Source: an uncultured Anaeromusa sp. | GTDB taxonomy: Bacteria > Bacillota > Negativicutes > Anaeromusales > Anaeromusaceae | NCBI RefSeq assembly: GCF_963668665.1 | Contig: NZ_OY764902.1 | Span: 842,001 to 906,000 of the forward strand | DNA: 64,000 bases | Direction of reading: 5' to 3' | Part shown: positions 57,365 through 63,899 of the stretch, piece after piece | Layout: each line of letters begins with the position of its first letter | Numbering within the stretch: position 1 is the stretch's first letter | Translations under genes and position numbers: made by a program | The notes under the pieces: generated by a model | Told to the model about the DNA's origin: nothing | What the model saw: only the letters and a program-made list of their open reading frames with translations | The model's database searches: none

Positions 57365-57390
57365 TATTACTAATTTTCTTTACCGGTCGG
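57365..57390. other. attR: right prophage attachment junction
   Basis: The phage arm (57365-57379) begins right after the integrase stop codon, and the core CCGGTCGG is at 57383-57390. Host pilB sequence follows. Together with attL it defines attP (both phage arms) and attB (both host flanks); the host flank rejoins as [12 protein letters not shown]. Confidence 0.85.
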
Positions 57391-57891
57391 ACCGCAGATT
57401 AATATGATTCCTTGGGGTTTTTGATAGAGCAACCGGTAACGTTGCAAAGCATCTTTGCTGAAACCCAAGGTTTCTATATTCTGTCGCATGCCCCGAAAGG
57501 GCAAAATGCGCAGTACCGCCTTTTCCCCGCCCTGCACAGGCAAGGTAGATACGCGCACATCCACGTCCTGATTCTCTTTCTGTACCCGCCAGCGTCCGTC
57601 TTGAGGCAAGCGCTTTTCGGCAATATCCATTGCGCTCAACAACTTGATGCGCGATAAAACCGCAGCCTGCATTTCTAGCGGTAACAGCTCTTTTTCGCGA
57701 AGCATGCCGTCGATTCGGAACCTCACCCGCAGCCCCTGCGTCACAGGTTCAATATGAATATCACTAGCCCTTTCCTGCAGAGCCTGCTGCAATAACGCAT
57801 CTACCAGTTGAGGCACCGGCAGCATAGCCAGCTCTTTCGGTTTCTCAGCGCGAAACTGCCTTGATGCCAACGCGCCCTCTCGCACCGCCAC
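57370..57891 (-). pseudogene. pilB: 5' part of pilB, ending in three phage-encoded codons
   Basis: The frame has 173 codons, of which 170 are host. It starts at GTG (57891 or 57885) behind AAAGGAGG. It shows LPVPQLVDALLQQALQERAS, the DIHIEP motif, VRFRIDGMLREKELLP and the MDIAEKRLPQDGR segment, then ends at ICGPTG followed by K-E-N and a stop from the phage. The Walker A lysine and everything beyond are lost, so the fragment cannot bind ATP normally. It lacks the N1 domain of long PilB proteins. In the lysogen it might still be made and could interfere, but this is speculation. Confidence 0.93.
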
Positions 57892-57926
57892 CGCCTCCTT
57901 TATTTAGAAATTCGCAAACATAGAAA

Positions 57927-57948
57927 AACGGCGCTTTGCAGCGCCGTT
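57927..57948 (-). terminator. Terminator after aroE
   Basis: AACGGCGC and GCGCCGTT with loop TTTGCA are followed on the minus strand by TTTTTCTATG. It separates aroE from the pil operon, which must therefore have its own promoter in or near 57,892-58,010. A 9-bp direct repeat GTTCTCTAA (57957-57965, 57973-57981) lies just beyond. Confidence 0.85.
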
Positions 57949-58010
57949 AGCGAATCGTTCTCTAAAATAGCGGTTCTCTAATTAAAAGCGCTTTAAAAAG
58001 CGATCTCGTT

Positions 58011-58880
58011 CTAACCCGGCCCGGACTCCTGCAAAAAGTCATGCAGCTTGGCGTAAAACACCTCGCGCGGCGCCGTTTGGCCTGTCCACAGCTCGAAGGC
58101 CAGCGCTCCCTGCTCTGCCAGCATACCCTCTCCGGTCACGGTCCTGTGTCCACGTCTGGCCGCCTCCTGTAAGAAAGCCGTCTGCAAAGGCCGATAGACA
58201 ATATCACAGCAAACAGCGTCGTTCTTCAGGCGCTCCCAAGAAATATCCGGACACTGCCCCAGCGACTTGCCAGCCATACCTAAAGAAGTGCATTGCACAA
58301 GCAAATCGCATTCTTCCAGCAACGCTCCTGCTTCAGCCGCTGCCCCAAGAGAAACCACACGCCCTTGCTTACCGGTTGCCGCTTCCAGCCAATCCGCCTG
58401 CTCCGGCCGCCGAGCCGCCACAGCTATACTTGCTGCACCAGCCTCCGCCAGTCCCGCCGCAACCGCCCGCGCCGCGCCGCCTGCTCCGAGAAGCACCACG
58501 CGCCGTCCCTGCACTGCCACCTGCCTTCTGGCCAAGGACGCCGCAAAACCAGGAGCGTCGGTATTGTACCCTTTCGCGCGTCCTTCCTGAAATACAAGGG
58601 TATTCACAGCGCCAATGCGCCGAGCCATTTCATCTAGTTCATCCACAAAAGACATGATCTCCACCTTGTGAGGCACCGTAACGTTAGCCCCGGCAAACCC
58701 CAAGGTAATTAAAGAGTTGATGGCATTGCCAATCTTAGCCGGCTCCACAGCCAACGGCACATAGGCGGCATCAATTTGCAACGCTGCAAAAGCAGCGTTT
58801 TGCATAGCCGGGGAAGCCGTATGCCCCACTGGCCAGCCAAGAAGCCCGTACAATTTCGTATGACCAGTTATCGTTGTCAT
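58011..58880 (-). CDS. aroE: Shikimate dehydrogenase (NADP+)
   Basis: AroE, 289 residues, reduces 3-dehydroshikimate in aromatic amino acid synthesis. It shows LLGWPVGHTASPAMQNAAF (substrate serine region), FAGANVTVPHKVEIM with the catalytic Lys in VPHK (about 70), and DELDEMARRIGAVNTLV. The NADP site is VLLGAGGAARAVAAGLAEAG, and CDIVYRPLQTAFLQEAARRG and GEGMLAEQGALAFELWTG complete it. The length is normal. It is monocistronic, ending at its own terminator. Confidence 0.95.
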   Translation of the reverse strand: MTTITGHTKLYGLLGWPVGHTASPAMQNAAFAALQIDAAYVPLAVEPAKIGNAINSLITLGFAGANVTVPHKVEIMSFVDELDEMARRIGAVNTLVFQEGRAKGYNTDAPGFAASLARRQVAVQGRRVVLLGAGGAARAVAAGLAEAGAASIAVAARRPEQADWLEAATGKQGRVVSLGAAAEAGALLEECDLLVQCTSLGMAGKSLGQCPDISWERLKNDAVCCDIVYRPLQTAFLQEAARRGHRTVTGEGMLAEQGALAFELWTGQTAPREVFYAKLHDFLQESGPG

Positions 58881-58975
58881 GCTCTGCTCCAGCCTTTCTA
58901 TGTCTTTTTATGTTTTCTTCTGCAATGATTTCACATTTCCTGCCCCTGTCAGCAAAAGAAAGGACTCTTTTCATC

Positions 58976-59004
58976 TTGAGATATTTGGACAAATGTGGTA
59001 CTCT
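58976..59004 (+). promoter_or_regulatory. Candidate promoter for nagA-crr
   Basis: TTGAGA (58976-58981), a 17-base spacer and TACTCT (58999-59004). It lies 38 bases before the nagA start codon in the divergent gap with aroE. Confidence 0.5.
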
Positions 59005-59042
59005 CAGGCCGTACCTATCAAGTCCCTCGAAAGGAGCCAGTC

Positions 59043-60215
59043 ATGCAAGCCATCGTTAATGGCCGCCTGGTCACCACCGATTCCATACTCTCTCAATGGG
59101 CCCTAATATTCCATCATTCCCGCATTGTAGCTCTCCTGCCGCAGCAGAACCTGCCCTCCGATATGCCTTTCATTGATGCTGCCGGACTTTATGTTTCCTC
59201 CGGCTGGATTGATGCTCATCTTCATGGCTGCGGCGGTTGCGATGTTATGGATGCTCTGCCGAAGTCCGTAGATACGATCAGCCTTCTGCTGGCTTCTCAG
59301 GGAGTTACTTCCTTTTTACCTACAACCATGACCATGGACTGGCAGCGAATTGAAGCCGCCTTGCAAAATTTGAGTCAAGCTTCCTGGCCAGGGGCCTGCT
59401 CGTTAGGCTGCCACCTGGAAGGGCCGTTTCTCAGTGCTATGCGGCAAGGTGCACAAGCGCCGCAACATCTGCGTTCTTTTGATTTTTCCCTTCTCAAGCC
59501 TTATCTAAGACAGCTGCGTTTGCTTACGATAGCCCCTGAAGAGCCCGGCGGTTTGGATTTCATTTCCCGCTGCTGCGACGCCGGCCTCATTGTCTCTATC
59601 GGCCATAGTAACGCAACCTACGAAGAAGCCTGCCAAGCCTTTGCTGCCGGCGCCTCCCATCTCACTCATACTTTCAATGCTTTGCCGCCCCTGCATCATC
59701 GTCAGCCAGGCGTCATAGGAGCTGCGTTAGATCTTGAGCATGTATATTGCGAAATCATAGCTGATAATCTCCATGTTCATCCAGCTATGCAACGTCTTCT
59801 CCTGCGCCAAAAAGGCGTAGACCGCCTGCTGCTTGTAAGCGACTCCATGCGAGCCGCCTTGCTTGGCGAAGGTCGCTATGATTTGGGCGGACAAACAGTC
59901 AACGTAAGCGACGGCGCCGCTCGTTTAGAAAATGGCGCTCTTGCTGGCAGCATTACTTCTTTGCCCCAAGAACTGCGAAATTTCCAAGTGACAACCGCCC
60001 TCTCTTTGCCAGAGTTACTGCGCACCGTAACAAGCACCGCCGCCCAAAGCGTCGGCGCATTCGCAACAAAAGGCAGCTTAACCCCTGGCAAAGATGCCGA
60101 TTTTGTTCTTTTCCATGATGATTTTACGGTTGAAGCAACTTATGTAGCCGGCCGCAGCGTATTCCACCGAAACGCTGACTGTTGCGCATCTCAGCATCCA
60201 CTAAACTATACATAA
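59043..60215 (+). CDS. nagA: N-acetylglucosamine-6-phosphate deacetylase
   Basis: NagA, 390 residues, removes acetate from GlcNAc-6-P for entry into glycolysis or wall recycling. The start at MQAIVN has AAAGGAG six bases upstream. Metal and catalytic motifs are GWIDAHLHGCGG, LGCHLEGPFLS, VSIGHSNATYEE, ASHLTHTFNALPPLHHRQPG, EIIADNLHVHP and the catalytic Asp in LLLVSDSMRA. The final LTPGKDADFVLF is typical. It is followed 17 bases later by a glucose-type EIIA, suggesting that this operon serves amino-sugar uptake and use. Confidence 0.95.
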   Translation: MQAIVNGRLVTTDSILSQWALIFHHSRIVALLPQQNLPSDMPFIDAAGLYVSSGWIDAHLHGCGGCDVMDALPKSVDTISLLLASQGVTSFLPTTMTMDWQRIEAALQNLSQASWPGACSLGCHLEGPFLSAMRQGAQAPQHLRSFDFSLLKPYLRQLRLLTIAPEEPGGLDFISRCCDAGLIVSIGHSNATYEEACQAFAAGASHLTHTFNALPPLHHRQPGVIGAALDLEHVYCEIIADNLHVHPAMQRLLLRQKGVDRLLLVSDSMRAALLGEGRYDLGGQTVNVSDGAARLENGALAGSITSLPQELRNFQVTTALSLPELLRTVTSTAAQSVGAFATKGSLTPGKDADFVLFHDDFTVEATYVAGRSVFHRNADCCASQHPLNYT

Positions 60216-60232
60216 ACAAAGGAGTTGTCTGC

Positions 60233-60712
60233 ATGTTTTCTTTCTTGCAACGCAATGCCAAATCGTTTCAACTGCATGCCCCGGCTCCGGGCAACGTGCT
60301 TCCCTTAGCCAATGTTCCTGACGCCGCTTTTGCCGGAAATCTCCTCGGTGAAGGTTTCGCCGTCGAACCAGAGGGACATCAAATTTTCTCGCCTTGCGAC
60401 GGCACTATCGCCTTGATTGCCCCAACCAAGCACGCTATCGCGCTCATAACGGAGAACGGCCTGGAAATCCTCGTCCATGTCGGCTTAGATACAGTGGAAC
60501 TTAACGGCGAAGGCTTTGAAATTCATGTGCAAGTCGCTCAAAAAGTTAATAAAGGAGAACTACTGCTCTCCTTCGATCCCCGCGTACTGACGGCGCATAA
60601 TAAATCTTCTATTACACCGGTTGTAGTTACCAACAGCGCCAGCAAAGTACAAAAAGCCGTTTTTTCCACCAACGCCGACGCGAAAGCCCCTTGCTGCCTG
60701 ACATTAAAATAA
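60233..60712 (+). CDS. crr: PTS glucose-family EIIA component
   Basis: The protein has 159 residues, the size of free-standing EIIA-Glc (169 in E. coli). AAAGGAG precedes the ATG. The sequence shows the conserved DAAFAGNLLGEGFAVEP, FSPCDGTIALI, KHAIALITENGLEILVHVGL with the phosphorylated His in VHVGLD, and LNGEGFEIHV. It transfers phosphate from HPr to a sugar EIIBC, probably a GlcNAc or glucose transporter elsewhere. It may also take part in regulation, as EIIA-Glc does in other species. Confidence 0.93.
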   Translation: MFSFLQRNAKSFQLHAPAPGNVLPLANVPDAAFAGNLLGEGFAVEPEGHQIFSPCDGTIALIAPTKHAIALITENGLEILVHVGLDTVELNGEGFEIHVQVAQKVNKGELLLSFDPRVLTAHNKSSITPVVVTNSASKVQKAVFSTNADAKAPCCLTLK

Positions 60713-60741
60713 AAGAGTAGACCTGCTCTTAGTCCAATTAA

Positions 60742-60800
60742 ATCTGGAGACGCAAGAAACCCTCGATCCCTGGGTTCCTTAGAGCTCCAGATTTTTTTAT
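60742..60800 (+). terminator. Terminator after crr
   Basis: ATCTGGAG (60742-60749) pairs with CTCCAGAT (60785-60792), with an inner AACCC/GGGTT, and is followed by TTTTTTATTTTT. It is unusually long with a two-part stem, but the T run is excellent. Confidence 0.85.
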
Positions 60801-60858
60801 TTTTCTCCGTTACCTTTTTCTCTTAGAAGCGTTTATATAAGCAAAGGAGTTGATATAC

Positions 60859-61578
60859 ATGTCAAAAATAATCAAAACGTTCTGTTCCCTCGCTTTGTTT
60901 GTCGCGTTGCTTGGTCCCACCGCATTGGCTGCAGAAGTCTCTTCAGCCACAGAAGTTCAGGTAAGCGGCGTTTACCAGGAGGAAATTGCGCCGGATGTCG
61001 TCTACATCAACTTGGGTACGCTGACCGAAGCCGACACCGTAGGCGCAGCCCAAAGCAAAAATGCGGAAATATCCTCCAACGTCCAACAACAGTTAGAACG
61101 CATCGGCATCAAGACGGAACATATAAAGACCACCCAATACACAGTAACCCCGCTCTACAAAAATGATGACAGTCGTCGCAACTATGTAATTAAAGGATAC
61201 CAGGCCACGAACAGCATCACGGTAACCACCACGCCGGACAAAGCAGGTGAAGTGATCGACACCGCCCTTACTGCCGGCTGTAACCAGGTAAATCATCTGC
61301 AATTTGGCAAAAAAGATGATGACGCTGTTAAAAACGCCGCTCTAGCGCAAGCCGTACGCAATGGTCTCAATAAGGCCAATGCCATTGCTGACGCCTTGAA
61401 CAAACGCGTTGTCCGAGTTAAAACTGTCACGGAAAGCGGCATCAGCGTTCAAAGCCCAGAATCCTCCAACCGGATGTACAGCCTTAAAGCCCTGGGCGAT
61501 GCAACGCCGTCTACGCCGATCTCCGCAGGCCTGCTAAAACTGAACGCCACCGTCCACTTAGTGGTCGAATTGGACTAA
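60859..61578 (+). CDS. SIMPL-domain (DUF541) secreted protein
   Basis: The protein has 239 residues, starting at MSKIIK after AAAGGAG. It has a cleavable signal peptide (residues 1-24, FCSLALFVALLGPTALAAE), so the product is exported. The SIMPL domain covers the rest: EVQVSGVYQEEIAPDVVYIN, the TEADTVGAAQSKNAEISSNV segment, GIKTEHIKTTQYTVTPLY, and VIKGYQATNSITVTTT. ALAQAVRNGLNKANAIADAL and a final LNATVHLVVELD follow. The family includes YggE/BP26-like envelope or periplasmic proteins, whose biochemical role is unsettled. It appears to be transcribed alone. Confidence 0.9.
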   Translation: MSKIIKTFCSLALFVALLGPTALAAEVSSATEVQVSGVYQEEIAPDVVYINLGTLTEADTVGAAQSKNAEISSNVQQQLERIGIKTEHIKTTQYTVTPLYKNDDSRRNYVIKGYQATNSITVTTTPDKAGEVIDTALTAGCNQVNHLQFGKKDDDAVKNAALAQAVRNGLNKANAIADALNKRVVRVKTVTESGISVQSPESSNRMYSLKALGDATPSTPISAGLLKLNATVHLVVELD

Positions 61579-61604
61579 AAATTGAAAACTCATAAGAAAA
61601 TAAA

Positions 61605-61634
61605 GGAGGGCTGTGGAATTTTCCACAGCCCTCC
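61605..61634 (-). terminator. Terminator after pfkA
   Basis: GGAGGGCTGTGGAA and its exact complement form a perfect 14-bp stem; on the minus strand it is followed by TTTATTTTCTT. It lies between the convergent SIMPL and pfkA genes and may also slow plus-strand transcription, although there is no T run on that side. Confidence 0.85.
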
Positions 61635-61658
61635 TGCCTTCCCAGTAAGAGCATTCCT

Positions 61659-62618
61659 TTAAGAAAGCACGGTTGAAAGACGAAACAACGAAGGTTCAAT
61701 TGTTTTTTGGCACGTTACCGCATCTTTCAGCGATACGGAACAAATCGTTCCCGTACGATAGCCAAACATAATATTAGACAGTCCCTGTAAAAGCGCCAAC
61801 ACAGCCTTTTCCGCCAAAGCGCTAGCCAACAGCCGATCCATGGCCGTAGGCGAACCGCCGCGCTGAATATGTCCCAAAATGGACACCCTGGTCTCAAAAT
61901 TTGTCTCCTCGGCAATGACCTTGCCGATTTCTATAGCGCTCCCAGCGCCTTCTGCAACAACGATAATGCTGTACTTTTTGCCGCAATCCCGCGAGGCGAC
62001 AAGCTGCTTGCATATGTCCTGGAGATCATACTCCATTTCTGGAATTAAGATATGTTCCGCCCCGCCGGCCAAACCGGTAGTCATCGCAATCCAACCGGAT
62101 TTACGCCCCATTACCTCCACAACAATGACGCGGCGATGCGCCGAAGCCGTATCTCGCAGTTTGTTAATCGCATCCACCACCGTATTAATAGCGGTATCAA
62201 AGCCTATAGAATAATCAGTACCCCAAATATCGTTATCAATACTGCCGGGAAGGCCAACTACAGGCAGCCCCATTTCCGCCAACTTCATCGCGCCAGTCAA
62301 AGAGCCGTTGCCGCCGATAACCACCAAGCCTTCAATCCCTTTTTGACGTACATTTTCTATCGCTTTCCGCTGCCCTGCTTCAGTATGAAACTCCTCACAG
62401 CGAGCCGTACCCAAAAACGTACCGCCTCTCTGAATAATATCCCCTACAGAACGGGAGGTCAGCAGTTCCATTTCGCCCGCCAGCATCCCAGCATAGCCAT
62501 TATAAATCCCCCAGACTTCCGCTCCTTCATGAAGCGCTACACGCACCACAGAGCGAATGGCTGCGTTCATTCCCGGCGAATCGCCACCGCTAGTCATTAC
62601 TGCAATCTTTTTGAGCAT
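61659..62618 (-). CDS. pfkA: 6-phosphofructokinase
   Basis: PfkA, 319 residues, starts at MLKKIAV after AGGGGG. It phosphorylates fructose-6-phosphate. It shows MTSGGDSPGMNAAIR (ATP loop), GGTFLGTARCEEF, the active-site PGSIDNDIWGTDYSIGFDTA with catalytic Asp, VEVMGRKSGWIA and LGHIQRGGSPTAMDR. The usual GGDGS loop reads GGNGS (VVIGGNGSLTGA), so the metal-binding Asp is Asn. The Gly that favours ATP over pyrophosphate is kept. The length matches the bacterial ATP-type enzyme. It is flanked by its own promoter and terminator. Confidence 0.94.
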   Translation of the reverse strand: MLKKIAVMTSGGDSPGMNAAIRSVVRVALHEGAEVWGIYNGYAGMLAGEMELLTSRSVGDIIQRGGTFLGTARCEEFHTEAGQRKAIENVRQKGIEGLVVIGGNGSLTGAMKLAEMGLPVVGLPGSIDNDIWGTDYSIGFDTAINTVVDAINKLRDTASAHRRVIVVEVMGRKSGWIAMTTGLAGGAEHILIPEMEYDLQDICKQLVASRDCGKKYSIIVVAEGAGSAIEIGKVIAEETNFETRVSILGHIQRGGSPTAMDRLLASALAEKAVLALLQGLSNIMFGYRTGTICSVSLKDAVTCQKTIEPSLFRLSTVLS

Positions 62619-62656
62619 GTCCTTGCCCCCTTGTCTTTTCAAGTCAATTTAATTTT

Positions 62657-62685
62657 ATTATACCGTTTCATCAGAACTGTGTCAC
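62657..62685 (-). promoter_or_regulatory. pfkA promoter
   Basis: On the minus strand GTGACA (62685-62680), a 17-base spacer and a perfect TATAAT (62662-62657), 39 bases before the start codon. Confidence 0.75.
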
Positions 62686-62727
62686 ACTATTTTCAAATTT
62701 CTCCTCTCCAGACATAATTGTCTATAA

Positions 62728-62757
62728 AAAAAGAGTCAGCTTTCGCTAACTCTTTTT
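62728..62757 (-). terminator. Terminator after the 56-residue gene
   Basis: AAAAAGAGT and ACTCTTTTT with inner AGC/GCT form a long stem with loop TTTC. The T run on the minus strand follows 18 bases after the small gene's stop. It also insulates the pfkA promoter. Confidence 0.85.
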
Positions 62758-62774
62758 CCCTTACACATGGATAG

Positions 62775-62945
62775 TTATTTACTATATCCTTGTACGTAAT
62801 CCGCGCCAAGAACTTCATATTTTTGCAAATCCAAAAGCAACTGCTCATGCGAGCCGTTACTTTCTTCCATGATTCTTTGAATCTGATAACGCCGATATCC
62901 CAAAAATGCTAACTTCTGTTGCATTTGTTGAATGCGATGATCCAT
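62775..62945 (-). CDS. Small 56-residue helical protein
   Basis: ATG at 62945 has AAAGGAGGAG, one of the best ribosome sites in the window. The sequence MDHRIQQMQQKLAFLGYRRY, followed by QIQRIMEESNGSHEQLLLDL and QKYEVLGADYVQGYSK, suggests two helices joined by a short turn. Size and two-helix shape recall Spo0E-like phosphatases, but the SQELD motif is absent, so I do not assign it. It has its own promoter, a structured leader and a terminator, so it is an independent gene. Confidence 0.65.
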   Translation of the reverse strand: MDHRIQQMQQKLAFLGYRRYQIQRIMEESNGSHEQLLLDLQKYEVLGADYVQGYSK

Positions 62946-62970
62946 TCTCTCTCCTCCTTTATGCGTGCTT

Positions 62971-63030
62971 CTGGTAACATGGTCGGGCTAAACCATTTCC
63001 TTTACCGAGACCATCTCACATTGCTACCAG
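62971..63030 (-). promoter_or_regulatory. Structured 5' leader element of the 56-residue gene
   Basis: In the minus-strand transcript CTGGTA (63030-63025) pairs with TACCAG (62976-62971), and inside it ATGGTC (63014-63009) pairs with GACCAT (62984-62979). The apical part contains GGTAAAGGAAATGG. The element ends about 10 bases before the ribosome site. It could be a regulatory leader; it does not match a riboswitch I know. Confidence 0.45.
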
Positions 63031-63096
63031 TCACGACGAGAAGAGTTACAGCATCTGCTTCACGTTTTTTGGAAATTCCTGCTAATGATCTTGTTA

Positions 63097-63125
63097 AGAA
63101 TATCATAGAACACAAAAAATTGCAA
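63097..63125 (-). promoter_or_regulatory. Candidate promoter of the 56-residue gene
   Basis: On the minus strand TTGCAA (63125-63120), a 17-base spacer and TATTCT (63102-63097). The predicted leader is about 145 bases long. Confidence 0.5.
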
Positions 63126-63224
63126 GAAAATAATTATCCATTTAGTATGAGAAGCCACTTGTGTTCATTTTCCTCATGCCCCCTTGTTAGTTTTTATTTT
63201 TTGTTCAACATTGTTTTTCATGGG

Positions 63225-63253
63225 TTGACTTTTGTCTTTTTCGATGATATTCT
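63225..63253 (+). promoter_or_regulatory. Candidate promoter of the non-coding RNA
   Basis: TTGACT (63225-63230), a 17-base spacer and TATTCT (63248-63253). The -35 matches five of six positions. It points into the region 63,260-63,526, which has no good reading frame. Confidence 0.6.
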
Positions 63254-63259
63254 TTAACT

Positions 63260-63526
63260 AAGAAGAGTACCATTTGGTTCCAGCAACTGGGATGGAAGAT
63301 CAAATCGTCCACTTCCAGCACTCTCGTCTGGCAGCTCTGCATCCTGAGCGGCAGGTAAGGCCGTCATACCAGCAGAGAAGGCGAGTCACAATGGTATGAG
63401 CCGTTGAAAGTACGACTCTTGCAGGAAAAGATCCAACAAGCAAATGCTTGCGGTGCTTCCCAAACGGCTGCAATCAGGATAAGAAAAGTAAGCCGGCAGT
63501 ATGTTCACTGCCGGCTTACTTTTTAT
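63260..63526 (+). ncRNA. Candidate structured non-coding RNA, about 267 bases
   Basis: The region has a promoter at its left and a perfect terminator at its right but no gene with a ribosome site. It is rich in complementary segments. AAGAGT (63263-63268) pairs with ACTCTT (63415-63420), enclosing about 150 bases. TCATACCA (63364-63371) pairs with TGGTATGA (63392-63399). GAG-C-CGT and ACG-A-CTC (63398-63418) form an alternative hairpin. I find no signature of RNase P, tmRNA, SRP or common riboswitches. It might be a species-specific small RNA. Confidence 0.5.
63487..63526. terminator. Bidirectional terminator between the candidate RNA and the 63,523 gene
   Basis: AGTAAGCCGGCAGT and ACTGCCGGCTTACT form a perfect 14-bp stem with a 6-base loop, followed by TTTTATTTTG on the plus strand and by ACTTTTCTT on the minus strand. 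Confidence 0.9.
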
Positions 63527-63885
63527 TTTGCGTTTTCTTTTTTATCTTCTTTTTTATCTTCTTTTTTATTCTTTTTTCCGTTCATTTCATTTTGCAGCAT
63601 CTCGGCAGCAGCCAATACCGCTTTCTTGGTCCTGCCTCCAATAATAACATGGAACTGCGGCTTCCACCAAGAACCGCCAATCCTGCCAAAAAGAATATTG
63701 GCTTTAGGGTTCGCCGTGGATACCGTTTTTATGGATTTAGACAGGTGCCATTTAAGAAAGAAATAAATGGACAACGAAAATTCGGTCCGAAACGGATTTT
63801 GCACCCGATAGATTCGATTGTCCCCCTTAACTAACGTTTTAGCCGTAAGCTGCATTTGTCTTTCTTGTTGTCTCGGAAACTGCAT
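63523..63885 (-). CDS. Hypothetical basic protein with KKED repeats at the C-terminus
   Basis: The protein has 120 residues, with the start at MQFPRQ because AAAGGAGAG lies six bases upstream. A compact N-terminal part (FPRQQERQMQLTAKTLVKGD) and a middle with RIYRVQNPFRTEFSLSIYFF, then LFGRIGGSWWKPQFHVIIGG, suggest a small beta domain. The tail KKNKKEDKKEDKKENAK is made by a 12-bp repeat. No family recognised. It lies 14 bases after the GGDEF gene and may share its transcript, but it ends at its own terminator. Confidence 0.65.
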   Translation of the reverse strand: MQFPRQQERQMQLTAKTLVKGDNRIYRVQNPFRTEFSLSIYFFLKWHLSKSIKTVSTANPKANILFGRIGGSWWKPQFHVIIGGRTKKAVLAAAEMLQNEMNGKKNKKEDKKEDKKENAK

Positions 63886-63899
63886 ATTGACTCTCCTTT

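Larger units (their letters stand above)
14717..57390. mobile_element. Complete ~42.7 kb contractile-tailed prophage inserted in pilB
   Basis: Both ends carry the core CCGGTCGG and lie within the same host codon string; the host reading frame is restored when one core copy is removed. The element holds a large serine integrase at its right end and a full set of modules: immunity switch, replication and recombination, packaging, capsid, P2-like contractile tail, fibres and lysis. Late and early genes run leftward on the minus strand. Exceptions on the plus strand are the repressor/ImmA/integrase block and three accessory genes (14.9, 40.3 and 53.9 kb). No essential module appears missing or frameshifted apart from a split D gene, so it looks capable of induction. 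Confidence 0.93.

Noticed and set aside
57370..57891. Small independent ATPase-like gene
   Set aside because: Its last three codons are phage-derived and it stops in the Walker A motif; it continues in frame with the fragment at 13,993 once the prophage is removed.
63404..63834. Plus-strand open frames in 63.4-63.8 kb
   Set aside because: They are antisense to the 63,523 gene or cover the hairpin-rich region, have no ribosome site and contain low-complexity runs from the KKED repeat.
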